Made by a program: the position numbers and the translations under genes
Origin: Rhodothermales bacterium
GTDB taxonomy: Bacteria; Bacteroidota; Rhodothermia; Rhodothermales; UBA10348
DNA: 35,260 nucleotides
Reading direction: 5' to 3'
NCBI GenBank assembly: GCA_017859335.1
Contig: JAFMNH010000015.1
Coordinates: forward strand, 1 to 35,260
The notes under the pieces: model-generated
What the model saw: only the letters and a program-made list of their open reading frames with translations
What the model was told of the DNA's origin: nothing
Database searches by the model: none
Shown here: in pieces, positions 25,067-33,809 of the stretch
Numbering within the stretch: the stretch's first letter is position 1
How the letters are laid out: each line of letters opens with the position of its first letter

Positions 25067-25277
25067 CTCCGACCATCGGCTCGTCGAATTTCGCCGGCTC
25101 AATGTTGTTGGCAAGGCCGTATTCCTGGCCGGCAGTGCCTTCAAGACGTTGGGTGCGATGGCCACCTTTGCCGTCGGTACGGCAGGGGTGGTATGGCGTG
25201 AGGCTGAGCGGGCACTTCGTGACGAACTCGATGATGGCATCGAGGATGCAAAAGTCATTGACGAGGACCTGCCCTGA
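25059..25277 (+). CDS. Small hypothetical protein with hydrophobic helix (pair member 2)
   Basis: A 72-residue protein of unknown function. It begins MSDSDHRLVEFRRLNVVGKA. A mostly hydrophobic stretch runs from about 16 to 46 (VVGKAVFLAGSAFKTLGAMA, then TFAVGTAGVVW), suggesting membrane association, and the end is acidic (DELDDGIEDAKVIDEDLP). ATG 25059 overlaps the previous stop, so translation is probably coupled. An in-frame start at 24945 lies inside the previous gene and adds residues with no clear structure. The FxRLx4KAxFL pattern (residues 11-23) matches residues 30-42 of the previous protein. It converges on lon with a 53-base gap. Confidence 0.62.
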   Translation: MSDSDHRLVEFRRLNVVGKAVFLAGSAFKTLGAMATFAVGTAGVVWREAERALRDELDDGIEDAKVIDEDLP

Positions 25278-25330
25278 GGTCTCCAGTAGGGGCGCTGCTC
25301 CGGCAGGCTCTCCTCGAATGCTGAACGGGG

Positions 25331-27826
25331 TCAGGCCGAGGCCTGCACCGTCGCCGGCAGGATCCCTTTGGCGTGCCTATCCTTTTCAGGAATGGTGAAG
25401 TAGCGCACGGGGTTGTTGACCTGTGTCTTTAGTAGCACCTGTTCCACAACGTCATCCATACGAGAGACATAGTGGATGCTGAGGCCTTTCAAGCTGGATT
25501 TCTTGATCTCCTCGACATCTTTTCGATTCTTTTCAGGCAAGATGACCTGCTTGATGCCCGCACGCTTGGCCGCGAGAACCTTCTCCTTGATGCCGCCCAC
25601 GGGCAAGACCATGCCCCGAAGGGTGATTTCGCCGGTCATGGCGATGTTGTGCTTGACCTTTCGCTGCGTGTAGATGGAGATCAGTGCACTCAGCATGGCG
25701 ACACCTGCCGACGGACCGTCCTTGGGAATGGCTCCAGCCGGGACGTGGATGTGTAGATCCCAGTAGCGGAAGGCATCGGCTGGAATCTCCCAGCGGTCGG
25801 CGTTGGCCTTGACGTAGGAAAGGGCAGCCTGTGCGGACTCCTTCATGACGTCCCCCAGCTGCCCTGTCAGGATCATGCGCCCGTTGCCGTGAGAGACGGA
25901 TGCTTCTATGAACAGAATGTCTCCACCCACGGGTGTCCACGCCAGTCCGGTGGCTACTCCCGGAACGGCCGTGCGCTCGGCTACATCAGAGAAGTACTTG
26001 CGCGCCTTGAGGTATGACTCAATTTCCTCAGGTACTACCTTTTCACCCTCGGATTCATCCATCGCCACTTTCTTGGCCACGCCACGCGCTACGGAGCCGA
26101 TGGTCCGCTCCAGCTGTCGCACCCCAGACTCGCGGGTGTAGCCATCAATAACCAGTTCAAGAGCCGGTTTGGTCAGGCTGAACTGGTCCTTGGTCAGGCC
26201 ATTGCGCTCAATCTGACGGGGTACCAGGTACTGCTGAGCAATAGCCAGCTTCTCTTCCTGGGTGTAGCCGTTGATCTCGATCATCTCCATGCGGTCGCGC
26301 AGGGGAGCCGGGATCTGTTCCAGATAGTTCGCTGTGGCAATGAAAAGGACGTTGGAGAGGTCGTAGTCTGCCTCCAGGTAATGGTCATTGAAAGCGTTGT
26401 TCTGCTCAGGGTCCAACACCTCCAGGAGGGCTGATGATGGGTCTCCCCGAAAGTCTGAACCCAGTTTGTCCACCTCGTCGAGCATGAAGACAGGGTTCGC
26501 CGTACCGGCCTTCTTCATGCCCTGGATGATGCGACCCGGAAGAGCGCCTACATAGGTCCGGCGATGACCGCGGATCTCGGCCTCATCGCGCACGCCACCG
26601 AGGGACATGCGCACAAACTCACGACCCAGGGCGCGTGCAATACTCTTGCCCAGGCTCGTTTTGCCTACGCCCGGAGGGCCATGGAAGCACAGGATAGGTG
26701 CTTTCATGTCCCCCTTGAGTTTCAGGACAGCCAGGTATTCCAGGATGCGTTGCTTGACCGATTCGAGACCGTAGTGGTCTTCGTCCAGTACCTTGCCCGC
26801 TTTTTTGATGTCGAGCATGTCCTTGGAGTAATCCAGCCAAGGAATATCCAGGATCCAGTCAACGTAGTTGCGGGTGACGGCATAATCGGGCGAGGCGGGA
26901 TTGGAGCGGCCCAATTTCTGAAGTTCTTTCTCCAGGATGTCCCGTACGTGATCGGGGAGTGATTTCTTGTCCGCCTTCTCACGCAATTCCCGGACTTCGC
27001 CTGCATTGCCCTCGCTCTCGCCCAGCTCATCCTGGATGGCTTTCAGTTGTTGGCGAAGCAGGTATTCCCGCTGCTGCTGATCGACATCGGTCTTTACACG
27101 CGAGCGGATCTCCTCCGAAAGCTGAAGCACCTGCAGTTCCTGGTTCAGGTGCTCGAGAACCAGCTCTGCACGGTCAATCAGGGGCAGGGTTTCGAGCAGT
27201 TGCTGTTTGTCCTCGACCTCAATCTGCAGATTGGAGGCAATGAAGTGGATCAGGAACGTCGGGGATTCGATGTTCTGGATGGCATAGGCGGCTTCGCTGG
27301 GGAGGTTGGGTGACAGGTTCACGATCTGGATGGCCAGTTCCTTGATCGAACGGATTCTCGCCTGAACCTCAATATCTTCGTCCCCCATGTCTTCCACGAT
27401 GGGAGCCACGCGTGCCGTGAAGTAGGGCTCGGTTTCCACGTATTCAGCCACGCGAAAACGTCGCTTGCCCTGGATGACGATGGACTTGCTTCCATCGGGC
27501 ATCTTGATCAGCTTGAGGATTGTGGCGACGGTCCCGAACTCGTAGAGGTCTTCGGGGGAAGGGTCCTCGGTGTCTGCGCTGCGCTGGGCAACCACGCCGA
27601 TCATCCGGTCATCTCCAAAGGCATCCTTGACCAATTTCAGGGAGGTGTCCCGACCCACCGTGATGGGCAGAACGACGCCGGGAAAGAGAACCGTGTTGCG
27701 AAGCGTGAGAATGGGCAGCGTGTCCGGTACATCGGACCGGCTCATCTCCTTTTCCTCATCTGCCGTTGGCAGAGGTATGCTGTGTTCCAGGTCGTCGTCG
27801 AGCAGCAGTACGAGATCTTGATGCAT
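25331..27826 (-). CDS. lon: ATP-dependent protease Lon
   Basis: A hexameric AAA+ serine protease that degrades misfolded and regulatory proteins. The 831-residue protein has an N-terminal LON substrate domain from about residue 35 ([20 protein letters not shown]), then a helical region. The AAA+ module has Walker A GPPGVGKT with Lys389, followed by [20 protein letters not shown], the Walker B region [10 protein letters not shown], and the sensor [20 protein letters not shown]. The protease domain carries the Ser-Lys dyad Ser706 (PKDGPSAG) and Lys749 ([11 protein letters not shown]). Translation could also start at an internal ATG at residue 28 ([15 protein letters not shown]), closer to many Lon N-termini; 27826 is kept as the longer option. 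A kinase gene lies upstream on the same strand. Confidence 0.97.
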   Translation of the reverse strand: MHQDLVLLLDDDLEHSIPLPTADEEKEMSRSDVPDTLPILTLRNTVLFPGVVLPITVGRDTSLKLVKDAFGDDRMIGVVAQRSADTEDPSPEDLYEFGTVATILKLIKMPDGSKSIVIQGKRRFRVAEYVETEPYFTARVAPIVEDMGDEDIEVQARIRSIKELAIQIVNLSPNLPSEAAYAIQNIESPTFLIHFIASNLQIEVEDKQQLLETLPLIDRAELVLEHLNQELQVLQLSEEIRSRVKTDVDQQQREYLLRQQLKAIQDELGESEGNAGEVRELREKADKKSLPDHVRDILEKELQKLGRSNPASPDYAVTRNYVDWILDIPWLDYSKDMLDIKKAGKVLDEDHYGLESVKQRILEYLAVLKLKGDMKAPILCFHGPPGVGKTSLGKSIARALGREFVRMSLGGVRDEAEIRGHRRTYVGALPGRIIQGMKKAGTANPVFMLDEVDKLGSDFRGDPSSALLEVLDPEQNNAFNDHYLEADYDLSNVLFIATANYLEQIPAPLRDRMEMIEINGYTQEEKLAIAQQYLVPRQIERNGLTKDQFSLTKPALELVIDGYTRESGVRQLERTIGSVARGVAKKVAMDESEGEKVVPEEIESYLKARKYFSDVAERTAVPGVATGLAWTPVGGDILFIEASVSHGNGRMILTGQLGDVMKESAQAALSYVKANADRWEIPADAFRYWDLHIHVPAGAIPKDGPSAGVAMLSALISIYTQRKVKHNIAMTGEITLRGMVLPVGGIKEKVLAAKRAGIKQVILPEKNRKDVEEIKKSSLKGLSIHYVSRMDDVVEQVLLKTQVNNPVRYFTIPEKDRHAKGILPATVQASA

Positions 27827-27881
27827 GAGCCGGGTTTTTTTGGATGCACGATTCCTGCACCGCCTCTACCAAAAACCACGC

Positions 27882-27900
27882 CAAACCGCAGCCCGGTTTG
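27882..27900 (-). terminator. Short hairpin between the kinase gene and lon (weak terminator or operator)
   Basis: CAAACCG and CGGTTTG (27882-27888 and 27894-27900) form 7-bp arms around a 5-base loop, in the 120 bases separating the kinase stop from the lon start. On the minus strand a TTTTT run follows about 6 bases later. It could be a weak terminator for the kinase gene or an operator for lon. Neither role is established. Confidence 0.35.
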
Positions 27901-27946
27901 ATTTCTGACAATGTGTCTTGTTGGGCTCGGCTATCCGGCAGATCCG

Positions 27947-29386
27947 TCAGGTCAATTCAGCAATGACAGCCTCCACATCGGCTATCTTGAACGGCTTTGT
28001 CAGGACCGCGCTGATCTCAGTCGGATTGACGTCAATGTCAGTATCACCGGTCAGAAGCAGAATGGGCAGTTCTGCATGCCGTTTCCTGATCTGATGGGCC
28101 AACTCACGACCTGTCATGCCCGGCATGCCCTGATCGGTAAGCACGAGGTCCCATGACCGGGACCCGAGAAGATCGAGTGCCTCGTGTGCGGAGCCCACAG
28201 CGACTGTCGTGTGCCCCCGCAGGTCCAGGAGCCGGGATATGACGTTGCGTACCATCTCCTCATCGTCCACCACCAGGATGGTCCGGGGTGACAGGGAATC
28301 GGCGCGAGCGGAGGCCTGCGGCTGGATGGTCGCCGTCGACCGGGTGGCGCGTTGGATCGGGAAACGAAGGGTGAATTGCGTCCCGTTTCCTTCTTTCGAT
28401 TGGACAGCAATACTGCCGCCATGCTCCCGAACGGTTCCGGCAGCCACGGCAAGCCCCATGCCGTTGCCGGCATCTCCTTTGGTGGAGAACAACGGTTCAA
28501 AGACCCTCTTGGCCACTTCGGTCGGCATGCCAATGCCCGTGTCTGCCACCTCTACACCGATCCCTTCGTCATTCACGAAGCTCCTGATACGGATGGCTCC
28601 ACCATCAGGAAGGGCATGGATGGCATTCAGTATCAGATTCACGAACACATCCCTGAGCTCGCTCCGGGTACCGCGGATGGCGGGAAGATCCATTCGGTCG
28701 AAGGTGGTTTCGATATGGATTCCTTGACGCCGGGGTTCATTATACCAGTACGGTCGCGTGAACTGCACGCAGTCCTCGATGAGGGCGTTCAGGTCCAGCG
28801 GCTCAAAGGCAGACTGCGCTTCCTGGCGGATGTAGCGTTGGATGCGTCCGATCAGGTCGGCACCCGATGCTGCGGCAGATTCGATCGTATCCAGATGAGC
28901 AGCCTGCGATGCACTCGGTGGAGATTCCAGACGCCAGAGTTCAAGGTGCCCCAGAATTCCCGAGAGCAGATTGTTGAAGTCGTGGGCCATCCCCATGGTC
29001 ATGCGTCCCAGGGTTTCCATCCGGTGCCGCTGGGTTTGGTTCTCCGTCCATGTCGTGGGCTCGGCCAGAACTTCGCCTGTCACACTGACTGCTCGGATAC
29101 GGCCGTCGACCGCGTCGGGGACAGGCACGAAATGGAGGAGGACAGGCGTGGGAATATCCCGTTGACGCGATGGGACCATGAAGAGCGCATGGGTGACCAG
29201 GGAGCCCCCCAAAGCCTCCTTCTGGTTCGTGGCTGCCAGTTCCTGATCTTCGGTTGAAAGGGTATCCCAGAGTCCATCGCCATCGCCCAGAAGGTGAATC
29301 CACGCCAGATTACGCGAAAGGACCAGGCCATCCGATGAGACCGTGGCAACGAGCAGATCAGGATCCAGGGAAGGCAGGGTTTCCAT
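27947..29386 (-). CDS. Hybrid sensor histidine kinase with C-terminal receiver domain
   Basis: A 479-residue soluble signalling protein with no transmembrane helix from this start. Residues 1-115 look PAS-like (DLLVATVSSDGLVLSRNLAW). The dimerisation/phosphoacceptor helix has His135 in GMAHDFNNLLSGILGHLEL. The ATPase domain shows the N box NLILNAIHALPDGG, the G1 box VADTGIGMP, the F box VFEPLFST and the G2 box GNGMGLAVA. A response-regulator domain from about residue 359 (ILVVDDEEMVRNVI) has the phosphoacceptor Asp418 in LVLTDQGMPGM and LTKPFK at the end. The frame is open to 29590, but the extra 68 residues resemble no domain. There is no output domain, so the phosphate probably passes on to another protein. 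It lies upstream of lon and diverges from the CBS gene. Confidence 0.9.
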   Translation of the reverse strand: METLPSLDPDLLVATVSSDGLVLSRNLAWIHLLGDGDGLWDTLSTEDQELAATNQKEALGGSLVTHALFMVPSRQRDIPTPVLLHFVPVPDAVDGRIRAVSVTGEVLAEPTTWTENQTQRHRMETLGRMTMGMAHDFNNLLSGILGHLELWRLESPPSASQAAHLDTIESAAASGADLIGRIQRYIRQEAQSAFEPLDLNALIEDCVQFTRPYWYNEPRRQGIHIETTFDRMDLPAIRGTRSELRDVFVNLILNAIHALPDGGAIRIRSFVNDEGIGVEVADTGIGMPTEVAKRVFEPLFSTKGDAGNGMGLAVAAGTVREHGGSIAVQSKEGNGTQFTLRFPIQRATRSTATIQPQASARADSLSPRTILVVDDEEMVRNVISRLLDLRGHTTVAVGSAHEALDLLGSRSWDLVLTDQGMPGMTGRELAHQIRKRHAELPILLLTGDTDIDVNPTEISAVLTKPFKIADVEAVIAELT

Positions 29387-29616
29387 ACCGGCGATGAGTG
29401 GAACGTGAAGGCCGTGGTCACAGCCCAATTGGCTGATTCGGAGGGCGCAGGACCCGCCCCATCCCCGGGAAAGCATGGCAGACCTCTGCCTACGATGCCG
29501 TATGTTGCCCGGGCAGGCGCAGGTGTCCTGCAGGTGGGCAATATACTCAGCGCGCAGTACTGCGACTGCCATGGCCTGCTCAAAAGCCATTCAAGCAAAA
29601 CGTGAAAGACCCTGTC

Positions 29617-30999
29617 ATGTGGCTTCATTCGATTGTCGATGCTATCGGGAATACGCCCCTCATAAAACTGAACAGTATCGCCTCTGACTACCCCTGCACG
29701 GTGTTGGCCAAGGTGGAGTATTTCAACCCCGGCGGCTCCGTGAAGGACCGTATCGGACTGGCCATGATTGAGGCCGCCGAAGCGTCGGGAGAGCTGAAAC
29801 CGGGAGGTACCATCGTGGAAGGCACCAGCGGTAATACTGGTGCCGGGATAGCGCTGGCAGCCATCAAAAAGGGGTATCGCTGCGTCTTCGTGACAACAGA
29901 CAAGCAGAGTCCCGAGAAGGCGGATGTACTACGGGCGCTGGGCGCCAAGGTACTGGTCTGTCCCACGAATGTGGCACCCGATGATCCGCGATCCTACTAC
30001 AGCGTTTCCCGCCGCCTGGCGGAAGAAACACCGGGGGCAGTGTACTTGAATCAGTACGATAATCCCGCCAATGCCCAGGCCCACTACGAAACCACCGGCC
30101 CTGAATTATGGCAGCAGACCGAGGGCCGGATATCCCATTATATTGCTTCGGCCGGGACGGGAGGTACACTCTCTGGCGCAGCGCGCTACCTGAAGGAGCA
30201 AAATCCGGAGATTCGGGTGATCGGGGTGGACACCTACGGTTCGGTCTACCACAAGTATTACTTCACGCGAACCTTCGATGAGTCCGAAATCTATCCCTAT
30301 CTGACCGAGGGAGCGGGGGAAGATATCCTGGCTGGGAATATGGACTTCGATATTGTCGACGATTTCGTGCGCTCCACAGATCGGGAGAATATGCTCATGA
30401 CGCGCCGCCTGGCACGGGAAGAGGGCTTGTTTGTCGGGCAATCCTGTGGGTTAGCGGTCAGCGGAGCACTCAAGTGGCTTGAAACGCACCGGGATCAGGT
30501 GACGGCCGACGATGTCGTGGTTGTCCTCCTACCGGACAGCGGATTCCGGTACCTGTCCAAGACGTACAATGACACCTGGATGCGCAGCCACGGATTCCTC
30601 GAGGAAGAACAGGAGATACTGGCAGGCGATGTCGCGTCGGCCGGTAAGGATGCCGTCATTGCCGTCCGCCCGCAGGATACACTGCAGATGGCCATTGACC
30701 GCATGGTCGAAAACTCGGTGTCCCAGTTGCCGGTCATGGATGGATCCGAGGTTGTGGGCAGCCTCACGGAATCCGTCGTACTGAACCGTCTCATTGATGA
30801 ACCAGGCGCCAAGGACCACGCGGTTTCAGACAATATGGGCCCGGCGCTTCCGGTTGTGGACCACAACATCCCGGTTCGCGGCCTTACGAACTATTTACGC
30901 GATGCTCCGGGAGCCGTCCTGGTACGTGACGAAAAAGGGATCCTGAGGATCATTACCAAGAGTGATCTTATTGAAGCCCTGGCTTCGAAAAACCACTGA
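29617..30999 (+). CDS. cbs: Cystathionine beta-synthase (PLP domain plus CBS pair)
   Basis: A PLP enzyme that condenses homocysteine with serine to cystathionine, or acts as a related cysteine-synthase-type enzyme. The 460-residue product begins MWLHSIVDAIGNTPLIKLNS. The PLP lysine is Lys43 in NPGGSVKDRIG. The phosphate/substrate loop is EGTSGNTGAGIALAAIKKGY, the PLP-phosphate glycine loop is ASAGTGGTLSGAARYL, and DSGFRYLSKTYND ends the catalytic core. A C-terminal pair of CBS motifs covers about residues 335-455 (RPQDTLQMAIDRMVENSVSQ and PVRGLTNYLRDAPGAVLVRD) and suggests regulation by a nucleotide or S-adenosylmethionine. No N-terminal heme domain is present. GTG 29602 is an alternative start; GAAAG upstream favours ATG 29617. 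A DUF3467 gene follows after 18 bases. Confidence 0.92.
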   Translation: MWLHSIVDAIGNTPLIKLNSIASDYPCTVLAKVEYFNPGGSVKDRIGLAMIEAAEASGELKPGGTIVEGTSGNTGAGIALAAIKKGYRCVFVTTDKQSPEKADVLRALGAKVLVCPTNVAPDDPRSYYSVSRRLAEETPGAVYLNQYDNPANAQAHYETTGPELWQQTEGRISHYIASAGTGGTLSGAARYLKEQNPEIRVIGVDTYGSVYHKYYFTRTFDESEIYPYLTEGAGEDILAGNMDFDIVDDFVRSTDRENMLMTRRLAREEGLFVGQSCGLAVSGALKWLETHRDQVTADDVVVVLLPDSGFRYLSKTYNDTWMRSHGFLEEEQEILAGDVASAGKDAVIAVRPQDTLQMAIDRMVENSVSQLPVMDGSEVVGSLTESVVLNRLIDEPGAKDHAVSDNMGPALPVVDHNIPVRGLTNYLRDAPGAVLVRDEKGILRIITKSDLIEALASKNH

Positions 31000-31017
31000 A
31001 ACCCTACAGGCTGGAAC

Positions 31018-31344
31018 ATGAGTGAAAAAAAAGACGACCAACGCCCCGCAGGTCCCCAGTTGAATATTGAGTTGAACGAGGACATTGCGGAGGGTACGTA
31101 CTCCAATCTCGTCATGCTTGCCCATTCGGCAGAGGAGTTCATCCTGGATTTCATTCGGGTCATGCCGGGCGTTCCAAAGGCACGTGTCAAGAGCCGCATC
31201 ATCGTCTCCCCGCCGCATGCCAAGCGGCTGCTGCGTGCACTCGCAGACAACATCGACCGCTTCGAGCAGGCACACGGGGAAATCGAGGATGCCCCGCAAC
31301 AGGGCCCTGCAGTGCATTTCGGGATGCCCGGTGGCGAAGCGTGA
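31018..31344 (+). CDS. DUF3467-family protein
   Basis: A 108-residue soluble protein. Its core, GTYSNLVMLAHSAEEFILDF, then IRVMPGVPKARVKSRIIVSP and PHAKRLLRALADNIDRFEQA, matches the DUF3467 pattern (Y-N---I-HS--EF-LDF, then a segment about aligning or repeating along P-HAK-L---L--NI--YE). The biochemical function of DUF3467 is unknown. Many Bacteroidota carry it as a small stand-alone gene. It begins 18 bases after the cbs stop and is almost certainly cotranscribed. It converges on the LptF/LptG-family gene with 46 bases between stops. Confidence 0.88.
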   Translation: MSEKKDDQRPAGPQLNIELNEDIAEGTYSNLVMLAHSAEEFILDFIRVMPGVPKARVKSRIIVSPPHAKRLLRALADNIDRFEQAHGEIEDAPQQGPAVHFGMPGGEA

Positions 31345-31390
31345 AAAAGGTCAAGGCGTCATCGGCACCATGATCATAGTCCGGTCCCGC

Positions 31391-32473
31391 TCAGGCTCTT
31401 GTTCGCCATAACAGCCACAGGGCCACAGCCGTGAAGCCGAGATGGGGTAACCATGCCGTGACTACCGGTGAAAGAGCACCGGCGTACCCGAAGGGCTCGG
31501 TCAATTTCATGGCTGCCAGGTACGTAAAGGCCACAAACAAGCCTATACCCAATTGTGCTGCGTGACCACCCCGCCGTCGCACACTGGCCAGGGGCACCGC
31601 AAGAAGGACCAGAATAAGATTGGACAGGGGGTAGGCGAACTTGGCGTTATAGGCCACCAGGGAGGGAGCCGTCCGGTTGGCTGCCGTTCGGCGCAGCGTT
31701 GACAGATAGTTGCGTGCCTCCGGAATGGTCATGGCCTCAACATCTCCTTCCACCCTTGCCAGGTCCCGGGGTTGCAGGGCGAGGGATGTATCCATTCGGG
31801 CCAGTTCAAGTCGTTGTCCGAATCCATGGGTGTCAAAGTACTGGACGGTCGGTGCCATGAGCGTCCAGACATTCAGTGAATCATTCCAGACCATCCTGTC
31901 GGCATCAATGCGCTGCACCAGGGTGCCCTCATCCGAAAATTGCTGCAGGGTGACACTGGTTGCCGTCCGTGATCGGCGCTCATAGTAGGAGACGGAAAGG
32001 ATACTGTTGGGTGCATTCTGGCGGTGGATGTTTGCGTACTCGGCACGGCTCGAAGCATCCTTGGTATAGTCCTGCTCGAAGGCCAGGCGAACCCGGTTTG
32101 TTTGCGGTACGATCCAACCATTGAACCCGAACATGAGCAAGGATAGGACGAGTCCCACCAGCGCAAATGGCAGCATCAGCCGTTTAAGGGAGACACCGGC
32201 TGCCTGCAGGGAAGCGACTTCCAGACGCTGGCTGATCTGGGAGGTCAGGAAAATGGCCGAGATGAAGAGCGCCAGGGGGGAAGTCAGCTTGATGATCTCC
32301 GGAATGTAATTGGGGTAGTAGACCTGGAACACATCCCGCATCGTGGCACCCCGATCCATGAAATCGTCCACGTATTCCACGTAGTGCAGAACGACGAAAA
32401 AGACGATCAGGCCGCCGGTCAGAAACAGATAGCCGGCCAGCAGTCGTCGGATGATATGGAGGTCGTATGTCAC
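31391..32473 (-). CDS. LptF/LptG-family permease of the LPS export system
   Basis: A 360-residue inner-membrane protein of the YjgP/YjgQ family, which forms the LptB2FG transporter that extracts lipopolysaccharide. Transmembrane segments are visible near residues 8-30 (LLAGYLFLTGGLIVFFVVLH), 60-80, 100-122 (LMLPFALVGLVLSLLMFGFN) and a C-terminal set at about 275-355 (FAYPLSNLILVLLAVPLASV, then two more). The soluble middle part (about 130-260) fits the periplasmic beta-jellyroll. ISQRLEVASLQAAGVSLKRL is the conserved coupling region that contacts the ATPase. The start is GTG at 32473. LptF and LptG cannot be told apart reliably here, though the single-gene context and N-terminus fit LptG slightly better. 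It diverges from sucC. Confidence 0.9.
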   Translation of the reverse strand: MTYDLHIIRRLLAGYLFLTGGLIVFFVVLHYVEYVDDFMDRGATMRDVFQVYYPNYIPEIIKLTSPLALFISAIFLTSQISQRLEVASLQAAGVSLKRLMLPFALVGLVLSLLMFGFNGWIVPQTNRVRLAFEQDYTKDASSRAEYANIHRQNAPNSILSVSYYERRSRTATSVTLQQFSDEGTLVQRIDADRMVWNDSLNVWTLMAPTVQYFDTHGFGQRLELARMDTSLALQPRDLARVEGDVEAMTIPEARNYLSTLRRTAANRTAPSLVAYNAKFAYPLSNLILVLLAVPLASVRRRGGHAAQLGIGLFVAFTYLAAMKLTEPFGYAGALSPVVTAWLPHLGFTAVALWLLWRTRA

Positions 32474-32622
32474 TGCGGAAGCGTCGGTCTGAAAAGGCTC
32501 TGTGGGTCTGTCCGGAGAGGCTGAAAAGAAACGGCGAAAAAGTCCCGACCCGGCGGTGCCGTCAGGAAAGAGCGCTTTCCGCTGTGTAGTTTACTCTCTC
32601 CAATCTACGCAAAACCCGAGCC

Positions 32623-33798
32623 ATGAAAGTCCACGAGTACCAGGCGAAAGACATTCTTGCTTCCTACGGCGTTGCCGTCCAGGAAGGCATCGTAGCCACG
32701 ACGACCGACGAGGCAGTATCCGCAGCTCAGAAGCTGCAAGCAGATCACGGTAGCACTCTCTTCGTCGTCAAGGCGCAGATCCACGCTGGTGGTCGCGGAA
32801 AGGGCGGCGGTGTCAAGCTGGCCAAATCCCTCGATGAGGTGCGTGAAAAAGCAGATGCCATCCTGGGTATGATGCTCAAAACGCCACAGACCGGTCCTGA
32901 AGGACAGGAAGTACGCTCGGTTCTGATAGCAGACGCTGTGGATATTGCCAAGGAATACTACCTGGGCATCACCCTCGACCGAGGCCGGAACCAGACGGTC
33001 ATCATGGCCTCCACGGAGGGCGGTGTGGAGATTGAGAAGGTCGCTGAGGAGACACCGGAAAAGATCCTCAAGGAGTGGGTGGATCCGCTCATCGGGTTGC
33101 AAGGATTCCAGGCCCGTCGCCTGGCCTTTGGTCTTGGCTTCGAGGGTAAGGCATTCAAACAGGCCGTCGGCTTCATCATGAAGCTTCACGAGGCGTACGA
33201 AGCCAGTGACTGCTCGATCGCTGAAATCAACCCGCTCACGCTTACGGATCAGGGCGATGTGTTGGCGGTCGATGCCAAGATCAATATTGACGACAACGCC
33301 CTCTATCGCCATAAGGAGTTGGCCGCCTTGCGCGACGTCCATGAAGAGGACCCTTTCGAACTCGAGGCGGGAGAGCACGGTCTGAACTATGTCAAGCTCG
33401 ACGGTAACGTGGGCTGCATGGTCAATGGTGCCGGGCTAGCCATGGCTACCATGGACATTATCAAACTGGCCGGCGGCGAACCGGCCAACTTCCTCGACGT
33501 CGGTGGTGGTGCCAATCCCGACACGGTGGCTGCAGGCTTTCGCATCATCCTCAAGGATCCGGAGGTCAAGGCCATTCTGGTCAACATCTTCGGAGGAATC
33601 GTCCGCTGTGATCGCGTTGCGAACGGCGTTGTGGAAGCAGCCAAGCGGGTAGACATCAACCTGCCGCTTATCGTTCGCCTCCAGGGCACGAATGCGGCCG
33701 AAGGCAAGGCCATTCTTGACGAGAGTGGACTCGAGGTCCAGACGGCCATCCTGTTCCAGGAAGCGGCCGACAAGGTACAGTCTGCGCTGGGCGCCTGA
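32623..33798 (+). CDS. sucC: Succinyl-CoA synthetase (ADP-forming) beta subunit
   Basis: This subunit, with the alpha subunit SucD, makes ATP or GTP from succinyl-CoA in the TCA cycle. The 391-residue protein starts [20 protein letters not shown], the typical ATP-grasp N-terminus. It carries [20 protein letters not shown] (nucleotide loop), [20 protein letters not shown] (metal-binding region) and the C-terminal ligase domain with [33 protein letters not shown] and [20 protein letters not shown]. Length and motifs are normal. sucD is not adjacent; the next gene on the strand is an ABC ATPase 11 bases away. The 149-base gap to the divergent lptG-like gene must contain promoters, but none is clear. 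Confidence 0.97.
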   Translation: MKVHEYQAKDILASYGVAVQEGIVATTTDEAVSAAQKLQADHGSTLFVVKAQIHAGGRGKGGGVKLAKSLDEVREKADAILGMMLKTPQTGPEGQEVRSVLIADAVDIAKEYYLGITLDRGRNQTVIMASTEGGVEIEKVAEETPEKILKEWVDPLIGLQGFQARRLAFGLGFEGKAFKQAVGFIMKLHEAYEASDCSIAEINPLTLTDQGDVLAVDAKINIDDNALYRHKELAALRDVHEEDPFELEAGEHGLNYVKLDGNVGCMVNGAGLAMATMDIIKLAGGEPANFLDVGGGANPDTVAAGFRIILKDPEVKAILVNIFGGIVRCDRVANGVVEAAKRVDINLPLIVRLQGTNAAEGKAILDESGLEVQTAILFQEAADKVQSALGA

Positions 33799-33809
33799 TC
33801 CGGTCGGCG

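Noticed and set aside
28352-29257. 301-codon frame on the plus strand over the kinase gene
   Set aside because: The kinase frame holds the H, N, G1, F and G2 boxes and a receiver. The opposite frame has no recognisable motif.
29387-29590. In-frame 68-codon extension of the hybrid kinase
   Set aside because: The extra sequence is Cys/Arg-rich without domain character and leaves almost no room for a divergent promoter with the CBS gene. The start at 29386 is preferred but not proven.
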